A stretch of 64,000 nucleotides of DNA, from assembly GCA_040753875.1 (NCBI GenBank), contig JBFMDV010000020.1, forward strand, positions 48,712-112,711, in the 5' to 3' direction. The position numbers and the translations under genes are program-made. The DNA is from Candidatus Zixiibacteriota bacterium (GTDB lineage Bacteria; Zixibacteria; MSB-5A5; GN15; FEB-12). Each line of letters starts with the position of its first letter. Within the stretch, counting starts at the first letter, position 1. Under the pieces are notes generated by a model that searched no databases, was not told the DNA's origin, and saw only the letters and a program-made list of their open reading frames with translations. This document shows, piece by piece, positions 1 through 8,075 of this stretch.

Positions 1-1272
1 GCCGTGCCCAATCTCCGCGTTGTACCCATTGCGGACTGCCACACGTTTATTGCGGTCAACCGCCGCCAGATCGAACCCGCGCTCGGCCGGCGGTTTACCC
101 AATGCCGAGCGGAATTCCTGTTTCACGTGTGAGAGCGCGACACGATCCTGCGGGCGTTTTGGTCCAGCAAGCGAGGATTCCACGGTCGAGATATCCAGTT
201 CGATAATATCGGTGAATTCCGGCGCCAACGCCCCCTTCTCGCGGAACAGCCCCTGTTCCTTCGTATACCGTTCGACCAACTCAATCTCCTCCAGCGACCG
301 ACCGGTGAGCTTCAGATAATCAAGAGTGGCGTTATCTACCGGGAAGAACCCCATGGTCGCACCGTATTCCGGCGCCATGTTTGCCACCATTGCTTTGGTC
401 GGCAGTGAAAGCGTGTCGAGCGCGGGTCCGCAGAACTCCACGAATTTGTTGACCACGCCTTTTTTGCGAAGGATCTGTGTCACAGTCAGAACCAGATCGG
501 TGCCGGTCACGCCTTCCGAAAGCTCGCCGGTCAATTTGAAACCAATCACCTCCGGCGTGAGCATATAGAGCGGCTGCCCCAGCATGACCGCCTCGGCCTC
601 AATTCCTCCCACGCCCCATCCCAGCACGCCGAGACCGTTGATCATAACAGTGTGACTGTCGGTCCCCACCAGCGTATCCGGAAACGCCACATGATCCACC
701 ACCATGACCACCTTGGCGAGATACTCGAGGTTCACCTGGTGAATGATTCCGGTCGCGGGCGGCACGACCCGGAAATTATCGAACGCGCGCTGTCCCCAAT
801 GAAGAAACTCATATCGCTCCCTGTTTCGCTCGAACTCCTTCTCCATGTTTATGGAAAGCGCATCGGAACTCGCAAACGCATCCACCTGCACCGAGTGATC
901 CACAACCAGATCGACCGGCACGAGTGGATTGATCTTCTTGGGATTCCCGCCCAGTCGTTTCATCGCCGAGCGCATCGCCGCCAGGTCCACCACCGCCGGG
1001 ACTCCCGTAAAATCCTGAAGCACCACACGAGCAGGTTTGAACGGTATCTCCAATTGCCCCACTTTCCTGGGATCATACCCGGCCAGCTTCTTGACGTCCG
1101 CTTCCGTTATGATTTTGTCGTCACAGTGGCGGAGTACCGATTCCAGAAGTATGCGAATGGAATACGGCAGCCGGTCGATACGGCCGAATTTCTGCAGTTT
1201 GTCCAGACGAAAGATTTTGTATTTCTGTGAACTGGTCTTTAGTTCGGTGTAAGCTCCAAAGTGGTCTTTCAC
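1..1272 (-). CDS. acnA: Aconitate hydratase, N-terminal 424 residues (cut by window start)
   Basis: Aconitase interconverts citrate and isocitrate in the TCA cycle. The reverse strand reads open from a GTG at 1272 to the window edge, giving 424 residues of a protein usually near 900. Family signatures seen are [12 protein letters not shown] (85-96), VDHSVQVD (124-131), GTDSHT (about 203-208) and [10 protein letters not shown] (about 218-227), as in the AcnA/IRP1 type rather than AcnB. The three cysteines that bind the 4Fe-4S cluster in this family lie after residue 430, so they fall just outside the window. An AGGAGGA-type site at 1278-1284 precedes the GTG with good spacing and fixes the start. 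It is divergent from ispE. Confidence 0.93.
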   Translation of the reverse strand, partial: MKDHFGAYTELKTSSQKYKIFRLDKLQKFGRIDRLPYSIRILLESVLRHCDDKIITEADVKKLAGYDPRKVGQLEIPFKPARVVLQDFTGVPAVVDLAAMRSAMKRLGGNPKKINPLVPVDLVVDHSVQVDAFASSDALSINMEKEFERNRERYEFLHWGQRAFDNFRVVPPATGIIHQVNLEYLAKVVMVVDHVAFPDTLVGTDSHTVMINGLGVLGWGVGGIEAEAVMLGQPLYMLTPEVIGFKLTGELSEGVTGTDLVLTVTQILRKKGVVNKFVEFCGPALDTLSLPTKAMVANMAPEYGATMGFFPVDNATLDYLKLTGRSLEEIELVERYTKEQGLFREKGALAPEFTDIIELDISTVESSLAGPKRPQDRVALSHVKQEFRSALGKPPAERGFDLAAVDRNKRVAVRNGYNAEIGHG

Positions 1273-1432
1273 AAGTATCCTCCAGCGCTGAAATTCAGAT
1301 CATCAACGCTTGCAAGTATACATCAGATAATACGTGATGACAAGGTTTTGGGGCTGCTGCGAGGAAAGGTTGACCGCCGAGTCCTGGAAGCTATATTGTC
1401 GTGCCCGACAACCGGCGAGAACTTGGAAGACG

Positions 1433-2323
1433 ATGTTTGTCAAACGAATAGACTCCGACCGCGTGGTGATCGGCGCTCCCGCCAAGCTGAATTTGTTTCT
1501 CGAAGTGCTGGAGAGACGCCCTGACGGTTACCACAATATCAACTCGCTGTTTCAGACGGTTTCCCTGTTCGACCGCATGAAAGTCACGAAAGGCACCGGC
1601 TCCGGGATTGACCTGCAGCTGATCGGCTCATCTGCCGGGATCGGTGCTTTGGACGACAACCTGGTGACCAAGGCGTATCGTCTCATGGCCGAGAAATTCG
1701 ATGCAGTCCGGGGAATAAGGGTCGAATTGGAGAAAAATATCCCCATCGGCGCCGGGTTGGGTGGTGGGTCAAGCGACGCTGCGGCGACCATCCTTGCCTG
1801 TAACCTGCTATTTGACTTGCGATTATCACGGGACCAGATGGCCCGGATGGGAATCCGGATCGGGGCCGACCTGCCGTTCTTTTTTGGCCGGGGGCAGGCC
1901 CTGGTCAGCGGGCGTGGCGAGATCGTGCGAGACATAGAGCTCCCCACCGATTACTGGATCGTTCTGATAACACCGTCGTTTCAAGTATCAACCGCCGCGA
2001 GTTATGCCCAACTGGATTTGGGCTTGACAGTTGCGAGAGAACCATTTAGCTTGCCCTCTTGCCGGACGGCTGATGAGCTGATCGGGTCCCTGGCGCTCGC
2101 GGGCAACGACTTTGAAGCTAATCATCTGGTCTCCTACCCGGAAATACGTAAGGTTAGGGACTGGCTATTGGCTCGAAGAGCGCTGCTTGCCCGCATGAGC
2201 GGCTCGGGTCCGACGGTCTTCGGAATATATTTGGCGGCTCCCGAGACGGAGCAAGACAACGTAGAGGGCTGGGGCGATTGGCGTTTACACACGGTTCGGC
2301 CGATCACCCTCGGAACGTATTGA
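1433..2323 (+). CDS. ispE: 4-diphosphocytidyl-2-C-methyl-D-erythritol kinase
   Basis: IspE is the GHMP-family kinase of the non-mevalonate isoprenoid pathway; it phosphorylates CDP-methylerythritol. The 296-residue product has the family length. It shows APAKLNLFL with the expected lysine (K18), the ATP loop PIGAGLGGGSSDAA at about 104-117, the catalytic ADLPFFF aspartate near residue 146, and a C-terminal RMSGSGPTVFG motif. The frame stays open back to 1334, but the ATG at 1433 has a GGAAG site just upstream and starts where the family starts. spoVG follows after 22 bases, so the two are probably cotranscribed. Confidence 0.93.
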   Translation: MFVKRIDSDRVVIGAPAKLNLFLEVLERRPDGYHNINSLFQTVSLFDRMKVTKGTGSGIDLQLIGSSAGIGALDDNLVTKAYRLMAEKFDAVRGIRVELEKNIPIGAGLGGGSSDAAATILACNLLFDLRLSRDQMARMGIRIGADLPFFFGRGQALVSGRGEIVRDIELPTDYWIVLITPSFQVSTAASYAQLDLGLTVAREPFSLPSCRTADELIGSLALAGNDFEANHLVSYPEIRKVRDWLLARRALLARMSGSGPTVFGIYLAAPETEQDNVEGWGDWRLHTVRPITLGTY

Positions 2324-2345
2324 CGCCTAACCGCGGGAGGGAACC

Positions 2346-2621
2346 GTGGAGATTACTGAAGTTCGCGTCACGCTGCGCGACGAGGAGAAGCTGCGAGGGT
2401 TTGCCAACGTCACGTTCGACAACGCTTTCGTCGTCCGGGGCATGAAGATCATTCAGGGAGCGAACGGTATCTTCGTCTCCATGCCCAGCCGACGTCGACC
2501 GAACGGGACGCACCAGGATGTGGCGCACCCGGTCAACAGCGACATGCGTCGTCTCATTGAACAGAAAGTTCTGGAGGCGTACCAGGCCGAGTTGAAGGCG
2601 CAGCGCGCGGCACAAAGCTGA
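2346..2621 (+). CDS. spoVG: SpoVG family nucleic-acid-binding regulator
   Basis: The 91-residue product matches the SpoVG family over its full length: N-terminal MEITEVRV, central FVVRGMKI, then GIFVSMPSRR and the HPVNSDMR block that forms the family signature. SpoVG was named for a Bacillus sporulation phenotype, but homologues are broad DNA/RNA-binding regulators in many bacteria that do not sporulate, so no sporulation is implied here. The start is GTG with a strong GGGAGGGA site at 2335-2342. The gene lies between ispE and prs, an order shared with Bacillus-like genomes. Confidence 0.92.
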   Translation: MEITEVRVTLRDEEKLRGFANVTFDNAFVVRGMKIIQGANGIFVSMPSRRRPNGTHQDVAHPVNSDMRRLIEQKVLEAYQAELKAQRAAQS

Positions 2622-2637
2622 GCCGCACAACAACTGT

Positions 2638-2712
2638 TGGGGCGTCGACAAGTGGTAAGTCACCAGCCTTTGGAGCTGGCATTCCCAGGTTCGAATCCTG
2701 GCGCCCCAGCCA
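2638..2712 (+). tRNA. tRNA-Gln (anticodon TTG)
   Basis: A 75-nt cloverleaf folds by eye. The acceptor arm pairs TGGGGCG with CGCCCCA. The anticodon stem CCAGC/GCTGG encloses the loop CTTTGGA, giving anticodon TTG, and the T arm is CCAGG-TTCGAAT-CCTGG. Discriminator G and an encoded CCA follow at 2709-2712. The U1-starting acceptor stem is also typical of tRNA-Gln. It lies between spoVG and prs. Confidence 0.93.
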
Positions 2713-2731
2713 GAATTCAGGGATTTACCCC

Positions 2732-2778
2732 GTCGTGCCGTGCGGCTGGTGCTTGAGCAAGCGGGCGTTCGGCACGAC
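2732..2778 (+). repeat. Inverted repeat in the tRNA-Gln/prs gap
   Basis: GTCGTGCCG at 2732-2740 and CGGCACGAC at 2770-2778 form a perfect 9-bp stem with a 29-nt loop. No T run follows, so it is not an ordinary intrinsic terminator. It may be a leader structure of prs or a tRNA processing feature; the sequence does not decide. The rest of 2713-2871 shows no gene. Confidence 0.5.
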
Positions 2779-2871
2779 AGTGCAACGAGCGATATGGTGG
2801 CAAGTGTAGCCTGGTTTGCGGCGGCACGGGCGGTCGCGAAGCAGGTTTTGTTTCGATAGTGTGGTAGAAAA

Positions 2872-3837
2872 ATGATTGTTCGCAGTGAAATCAAGATTGT
2901 CACGGGGAACGCTAATATCCCTTTGGCCCAGAGGATCGCCGCCTATCTCGGCCAGCCGCTGACCGATTGTCTGGTCACGCGTTTTTCCGATGGCGAAGTG
3001 TTCGTTCAGATCAACGAAAACGTCCGCGGCGCCGACCTCTTCATCGTTCAACCGACCAACGCGCCGGCCGAGAACCTGATGGAGCTCCTTATGCTGATCG
3101 AGGCGGCGCGCCGCGCTTCGGCCATGCGGATTACGGCAGTGATCCCGTACTACGGCTACGCCCGCCAGGACCGCAAAGACCGTCCGCGCGTCCCGATCAC
3201 CGCGAAACTGGTAGCCAATATGATCACGACCGCCGGATGCGACCGGGTCATGACCATGGACCTTCACGCCAGCCAAATTCAGGGATTTTTCGATTTGCCG
3301 CACGATCACCTGTATTCCTCGCGCACGTTTAACGACCACTTCCGAACCATGCATCTGGATAATCTGGTGGTGGTACCTCCCGATGTCGGCTCGCTCAAAC
3401 TGGCGCGAAGCACCGCGGCATCGCTTAACGCCGACCTCGCCATCGTCGACAAGCGCCGCCCTAAAGCCAACGTCTCCGAGGTTATGAGCCTGATCGGCGA
3501 GGTTGATGGCAAGAACGTGCTGATCCGCGATGACATGGTCGATACCGCTGGCTCAATCTGCACCGCTGCAGAACACCTCAAGCTTAACGGTGCGCTGGAC
3601 ATATATGCAGCCTGTACGCACGGCGTGCTCTCCGGCCCGTCGCTCGAGAGGATTGAAAAGTCCCCTCTCAAGAAAGTCATCATCTCGGACTCGATCGATC
3701 AGTCCAAGAAATCGTTATCGGACAAATATGTTGTCCTATCCTGCGCGGAACTGATCGGTGAGGCCATCAAGCGGATTTTCGATGAACAGTCGGTCTCTTC
3801 CCTGTTTGAAGAGCCGCCGCACGACAGATTTGAATGA
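2872..3837 (+). CDS. prs: Ribose-phosphate pyrophosphokinase (PRPP synthetase)
   Basis: Makes PRPP from ribose 5-phosphate and ATP for purine, pyrimidine, histidine, tryptophan and NAD synthesis; cytosolic. The 321-residue length is normal for class I enzymes. Seen are RFSDGE (38-43), the flexible-loop/ATP region YYGYARQDRK (about 93-102), the metal-binding MDLHASQIQGFFD (about 129-141), the catalytic DKRRP segment (about 193-197) and the PRPP loop DDMVDTAGSI (about 220-229). The ribosome site before the ATG is weak. rplY follows 37 bases after the stop, the prs-ctc order known from other bacteria. Confidence 0.95.
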   Translation: MIVRSEIKIVTGNANIPLAQRIAAYLGQPLTDCLVTRFSDGEVFVQINENVRGADLFIVQPTNAPAENLMELLMLIEAARRASAMRITAVIPYYGYARQDRKDRPRVPITAKLVANMITTAGCDRVMTMDLHASQIQGFFDLPHDHLYSSRTFNDHFRTMHLDNLVVVPPDVGSLKLARSTAASLNADLAIVDKRRPKANVSEVMSLIGEVDGKNVLIRDDMVDTAGSICTAAEHLKLNGALDIYAACTHGVLSGPSLERIEKSPLKKVIISDSIDQSKKSLSDKYVVLSCAELIGEAIKRIFDEQSVSSLFEEPPHDRFE

Positions 3838-3874
3838 ACGAATGAATTGTTTGTTTGGAGGATACCTGTAGTCT

Positions 3875-4600
3875 ATGAAAGAAGTATTGATCGCGGCCTC
3901 TCCCCGCCAGGCGTTGGGGAAAGGGTCCGCGCGGAAGATCCGTGCCACCGGGCAGATCCCGGGTGTCATGTACGGTCCCGAGATCGAGCCGATGCCGATC
4001 CTGGTACCGGAAGCTGAGTTCCGGAAAGCATACCGGGCCTCAGCCGGCACGAGTACCATTTTCACGCTCAACGTCAATGGAAAACCGAACAAGGTGATTA
4101 TTCGCGAAATGCAGCGGGACCCGATCACCAGTCGGATCACCCATCTCGATTTCCACGCCATCTCGATGAACCGACCAATCCATATCCAGGTGCCGGTCCA
4201 CCTGGTCGGTACGCCAATCGGCGTGAAAGCGGAGGGCGGCATTATGCAGACACTCCTTCGCGAGATCGAGATTTCGTGCCTGCCGACCAACATCCCCGAG
4301 CATGTTGAGGTCGATGTCACCAATCTTGGCATCGGTGATTCCATCCACGTGCGGGACGTTACAATTCCGAACGTGGACGTGCTCACCGAATCGTCAAGTA
4401 CGATCGTCGTGATCTCAGCGCCGACCATCATTAAGGTCGAGACGCCGGCCGTCGAGGCTGTCCAGGTCGAGGGTGCCGAAGGCGCCGCACCGGCCGAGGG
4501 CGCCGAGGGCGCACCGGCCGCGGCAGCCGCAGCTCCGGGCGAAGCCAAGAAAGAAGAAAAGAAAGACGAGAAAGAGAAGAAGGGGAAAGAGAAGGGCTAA
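3875..4600 (+). CDS. rplY: 50S ribosomal protein L25/Ctc, long form with acidic-basic tail
   Basis: L25 binds 5S rRNA in the large ribosomal subunit; the long form with an extra C-terminal domain is called TL5 or Ctc. The 241 residues hold an N-terminal L25 domain (LGKGSARKIRATGQIPGVMYG early on, then REMQRDPITSRITHLDFH) followed by the TL5-type beta domain to about residue 190. The last 45 residues are low-complexity Ala/Glu/Pro and then Lys/Glu, a tail common in this type. GGAGGA at 3857-3862 precedes the ATG. An intrinsic terminator follows, so this is the last gene of the ispE-to-rplY run. Confidence 0.94.
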   Translation: MKEVLIAASPRQALGKGSARKIRATGQIPGVMYGPEIEPMPILVPEAEFRKAYRASAGTSTIFTLNVNGKPNKVIIREMQRDPITSRITHLDFHAISMNRPIHIQVPVHLVGTPIGVKAEGGIMQTLLREIEISCLPTNIPEHVEVDVTNLGIGDSIHVRDVTIPNVDVLTESSSTIVVISAPTIIKVETPAVEAVQVEGAEGAAPAEGAEGAPAAAAAAPGEAKKEEKKDEKEKKGKEKG

Positions 4601-4631
4601 TTCTCGCCTATTCGAACTTACGGGCTTTCAC

Positions 4632-4664
4632 AGAACCGCTTGCCATCAGGCGGTTCTTCTTTTG
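4632..4664 (+). terminator. Intrinsic terminator after rplY
   Basis: AGAACCGC (4632-4639) pairs perfectly with GCGGTTCT (4650-4657), with a 10-nt loop and then TCTTTT. It sits 32 bases past the rplY stop and ends the plus-strand run. Confidence 0.85.
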
Positions 4665-4673
4665 TCCCGTGCA

Positions 4674-4716
4674 GTAGGTCGGGTTCCGAGGCCGCTTCGG
4701 CCGAGAAACCCGACAT
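4674..4716. repeat. Imperfect palindrome of the GTCGGGTT family
   Basis: The element starts GTAGGTCGGGTTCCGAGG and ends CCGAGAAACCCGACAT, folding on itself around CCGCTTCGG. Related copies lie at 25983-26023 and, split by other sequence, at 56835-56943. The rest of 4717-4856 holds a GC-rich block with a GCTGAGCGGAGTCGAAGCG motif and no gene. Confidence 0.65.
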
Positions 4717-4856
4717 CCCAAGTCAAGGGTACCCCACCGCCGCCGGCCTGGGCGAAGACGAAGGCTTGCGCTGGGTGTGAAGCGCGAGGCGATAGCGCCC
4801 GGCCGTCGCGCTGAGCGGAGTCGAAGCGAGACAGATGTCTCCAAGCCCGGTTTCTC

Positions 4857-6239
4857 TCAATACGCTTTCTGCAATTCACGATACGCCCGCTTCGCCGAGA
4901 AGAACAATCCCACCAACTGCGGGGACTGCCGGAAATACGCCATCCGTCGGAATGGCGAATTGACCGGCTTCAACCGCAATGCCCTGAACGGCGACGCTGC
5001 GCGACGATGCAATCTGCTGTATTCGCTGTAGAATTCGTGCAGCGGCAGTCTGGTCGGAAACAGACTGTGCGCCAGATCGAACAGCCGCGTGTCGTGTGAC
5101 AGGATATCCCCTTTCACCTGCTCATAGAACTCCGTTCCGGGAAACGGAGTCAGCACCGTGAACTCGAAATAGTATATTCTCATCCGGTCCATGTAGGCCA
5201 GCACGCGGTCGAAGTCGTCCCGTGTATATTCCGGCCTGATGATAAATGCTCCCAGTGGATCCACGCCGTTGGCATGAAGTATCTCCACCGCGCGGCTGTT
5301 CTCCGACACCGAGCCTCGCTTGTTTAGCGCTTTGATCTCGCTGTCGTCAGGTGATTCCAGTCCCAGGAACACTTTTTTCAGCCCGCTCTCGGCCCATCGT
5401 TCGATCAGGTCCGGATGCTTGTTGATATCATCCACCCGGCTCAGCACGTAGAACTGCTTCTTCAATCCGGCCTGCTTCACTAATTCGGCGATCCGTCCGG
5501 CATGTTGCCGATCGAAAAAGAGATTGTCGTCGCCTATGTACACATACGGCTCATTGATCTTCAAAAGCTCCTGCAACACCAATTCCGGCGCTCGACGCAA
5601 CACCCGATGCCCCGTCAGTGCCGGACAGGGACAAAAACTGCACGCGTGCGGACATCCCACCGATGTCACCATCAGCGCCACCGGTTTCCATACGAGATGA
5701 CAATACCTATGGCGATTCCGCGCCGTCAGGTCCCGTCGCGGCATCGGCAGATGATCGAGATTGGCCGCAGGCTGACCTATGCTGGTTGCATGCCACCGGT
5801 TGTGATTGCGGTACCGTAGTCCCTCGATATCATCGAGCGGCCTGCGCGTCTCTACTGCTTCGACCAACTGGCGGAAGCTGTCAGGCCTTTGCCCGCTCAC
5901 CAATACATCCACTTGCGGCACCTCGAAATCGTGCGGCACCAGTGTCGCGTGCGGACCTCCTGCCACCGTCACGCACGTCGGATTGACCCGCTTGGCGTAA
6001 TCGAGCACTTCGATCATCCGACGCGTGTGAACTACCGTCCCGGTGATACCCACAAGGTCCGGCTGAAGCCGCTCGATCACGCGCTGCCACCCCTTTTCCA
6101 TCTTCATGTCGAGGATACTGACATCGTGGTTGTTGAGTGCCCCCGCCAGATACTCCAGCCCGAGCGGTTCGATATTGATCAGCCCGCGCGGTATCACACT
6201 GAGCGGGTCCGTGTCCGGGTACACCAACAGTATTCGCAT
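4857..6239 (-). CDS. B12-binding radical SAM protein
   Basis: A 460-residue protein with an N-terminal cobalamin-binding domain (about 1-130, starting MRILLVYP and containing GLEYLAGAL) and a radical SAM domain whose cluster motif C-x3-C-x2-C lies at C196, C200 and C203. An LGLESPDDSEI block follows near residue 290. The family includes BchE and the hopanoid methylases HpnP/HpnR, which use cobalamin and S-adenosylmethionine to modify unactivated carbon; the substrate here cannot be read. There is no DxHxxG motif in the B12 domain, as is usual for this class. The start has GAGGAGAG upstream. No operon partner is adjacent. Confidence 0.85.
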   Translation of the reverse strand: MRILLVYPDTDPLSVIPRGLINIEPLGLEYLAGALNNHDVSILDMKMEKGWQRVIERLQPDLVGITGTVVHTRRMIEVLDYAKRVNPTCVTVAGGPHATLVPHDFEVPQVDVLVSGQRPDSFRQLVEAVETRRPLDDIEGLRYRNHNRWHATSIGQPAANLDHLPMPRRDLTARNRHRYCHLVWKPVALMVTSVGCPHACSFCPCPALTGHRVLRRAPELVLQELLKINEPYVYIGDDNLFFDRQHAGRIAELVKQAGLKKQFYVLSRVDDINKHPDLIERWAESGLKKVFLGLESPDDSEIKALNKRGSVSENSRAVEILHANGVDPLGAFIIRPEYTRDDFDRVLAYMDRMRIYYFEFTVLTPFPGTEFYEQVKGDILSHDTRLFDLAHSLFPTRLPLHEFYSEYSRLHRRAASPFRALRLKPVNSPFRRMAYFRQSPQLVGLFFSAKRAYRELQKAY

Positions 6240-6503
6240 AGCTTGATACTCTCCTCATCAAATGGCGAGGCAATCCGCGTGCCATGCGCTTCCAACATAT
6301 CCGCACTCTCCCGTAACCGCAAGGGCAGCAAGCAATTTAGACAGCACAGTCGCTATTCTGCCATGCTCTCCCCCCGCTTAGCGGCTATGCGTGGGTGGAT
6401 AGTAAACGAGACCGTTTATCACACGATGTGGTGTAAAATGTCGTGAGACGGGTTCCGAACACGCCTTGAGCTACAAATCCGACACTAAGGATCGAGAAAT
6501 CCC

Positions 6504-6529
6504 GGTACCACACCTGAAAGGTGTGCATT
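6504..6529. repeat. Palindrome of the CACACCT-AGGTGTG family
   Basis: GGTACCACACCTGAAAGG continues into TGTGCATT; CACACCT pairs with AGGTGTG around GAA. Two relatives sit near 15911 and 15976 with AAC or GTT as spacer and the same GGT-CC flank. Confidence 0.6.
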
Positions 6530-6931
6530 CTCAAACAGGCACTCAACTGCCGAATCCGCACTCCCGCGCCGTTGCATCACCACTTTCCCCACCGAACCCT
6601 TAGTCTTTGCGATTCCATTGAGTTATTAGAATGCAGGAGAACTCTGAGCACCAGTGATCGAAATCGTAAATCACACAATTGGTGAAGCGCGCCTGCAGGT
6701 GGTATCATGCTTTCAGTTCAACAACTTAGCTCGAGAACCGATCCGGTTGTTTTCGCCACAACCACAAGTCACATATAGAGATACGCGAATGCACCACAGC
6801 CGAATCAGCACCTGTGCATCCGCGTATCACCATGCTACATCATCGGTTACCGCGACCCGACGCCCTCGTACGGAAATAAAAAATGACAAAACGAACCCAA
6901 ATATCTGAACTGGCTCGCGCGAGTGAATCCC

Positions 6932-6960
6932 TTGACAGAACAGAGAGTAAATGGTACATT
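6932..6960 (+). promoter_or_regulatory. Sigma-70-type promoter of the cysteine-rich dockerin gene
   Basis: TTGACA (6932-6937), a 17-base spacer and TACATT (6955-6960). Transcription would start near 6967, leaving a 5' leader of about 95 bases before the ATG at 7062. Confidence 0.6.
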
Positions 6961-7061
6961 ATAACGCTTCAGTGAAAAGACATCGGGATACAAGAAAACC
7001 GGGGTCGACCCTGCTATGGCCGCTCCCTTAATATGTCACCTGTGACCTGTGGAGAATTGTC

Positions 7062-8051
7062 ATGTCCCGGCATAAACTTTTGCGGCAGGTGCTTTGTCTG
7101 TGCCTTCTGTGCATCCCTTTTCTCGCCATTCAAAGCCAGACGGCTGCCCGTAGCGCGGAGCAGGTATGCGGCGATGTCGACGCCAGCGGAGCAATCGATG
7201 TTGGGGATATCGCCTACCTGGTCGACTTTTTGTGTTTCAATGCGGCAGCGCCCCCCTACCCCCAGTTCGCCACATGCGACGGCAACCGGGAAATCGATAT
7301 CAGCGACCTTGCCTGGATTATCGACTATCTGTTTTTCTCAGGACCGGCACCACTCTGCCTTGAGGGAAGCCATACCGACGTGACAGGCCCCTGCTTAAGC
7401 CATCTCGTCAATAAAGCGATGAGTGGTGCTGCTACCACAGCAGGCCAGTCAGGCTGTCTGAATCGGGTCCAATCCGAAGAACAGGCCGGTGAAATGCACG
7501 CCGAGCTTGTCAATGGCAAGCTGCACGTGTACCACACGAACGCGTACTATCAGTGTTGCCTTGGGTACAGCGTGACATATGAGCAGACCGGCCGGTTCAT
7601 TACCGCTGTCGAATCAGACACCGGTGAGCTGTGTGACTGCTATTGCTATTTCGACCTCGAGTCCGTCTGGGAGGGATTGTACCCGTACGGAGACGAGTAC
7701 TGGATCGTGGTGCTCATCGGCATAGAGGGTGATACAGTGGGCACAGACACGATTCCGGTGAACGGAACCATGGTTCTGGAGACAGTCGGTCATGACCTGC
7801 ACGTTCACCACCTGAACGCTCCACTAAATTGTTGTCCGGCGTTCTACGTCGACTACACGATAGTCGGCAACCAGATCACGGCCGTGGAAAATGACTCGCT
7901 CAACGCCTGCCTCTGTCTCTGTTTCTACAACCTCGAGTCTGTATTGTATGAACTGTCACCCGGTGAATATGTGGTCACGTTGATCGGAGGAACAACCACA
8001 CCGTTCGCAGGAGATACGATCGGAGTGGACACGGCCGTAATAGCACCGTAG
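7062..8051 (+). CDS. Secreted dockerin-repeat protein with a duplicated cysteine-rich domain
   Basis: A 329-residue protein. Residues 1-32 form a signal peptide. Residues 36-101 hold two dockerin-like EF-hand loops (CGDVDASGAIDVGD and CDGNREIDISDL, each followed by a hydrophobic helix ending in DYLFF or DFLCF). In this protein the pair is N-terminal; in the others in the window it is C-terminal. The rest is two copies of a roughly 75-residue unit: LHVYHTNAYYQCC...CDCYC and LHVHHLNAPLNCC...CLCLC, each followed by FDLES/YNLES, a V-x-LIG strand and DTxGxDT. The function is unknown. No cohesin is visible in the window. Confidence 0.8.
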   Translation: MSRHKLLRQVLCLCLLCIPFLAIQSQTAARSAEQVCGDVDASGAIDVGDIAYLVDFLCFNAAAPPYPQFATCDGNREIDISDLAWIIDYLFFSGPAPLCLEGSHTDVTGPCLSHLVNKAMSGAATTAGQSGCLNRVQSEEQAGEMHAELVNGKLHVYHTNAYYQCCLGYSVTYEQTGRFITAVESDTGELCDCYCYFDLESVWEGLYPYGDEYWIVVLIGIEGDTVGTDTIPVNGTMVLETVGHDLHVHHLNAPLNCCPAFYVDYTIVGNQITAVENDSLNACLCLCFYNLESVLYELSPGEYVVTLIGGTTTPFAGDTIGVDTAVIAP

Positions 8052-8075
8052 AGACCAGCCGTCGCGACGGGGAGG

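Larger units (their letters stand above)
6240..7061. other. Intergenic region, 822 bases, no convincing gene
   Basis: Open frames here are short, without ribosome sites or recognisable products, and base composition is lower in GC than the flanks. It holds one CACACCT palindrome (6504-6529) and the promoter of the next gene (6932-6960). Nothing else is recognised. Confidence 0.6.

Noticed and set aside
652..1230. 192-residue plus-strand frame
   Set aside because: It is the complement of the aconitase reading frame.
4473..4879. Overlapping small frames after rplY
   Set aside because: They are shadow frames of the Lys/Glu tail and of palindromic repeat DNA.
6654..6908. 84-residue frame in the gap before the dockerin gene
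   Set aside because: GTG start with no ribosome site, no recognisable domain, and composition like non-coding DNA.
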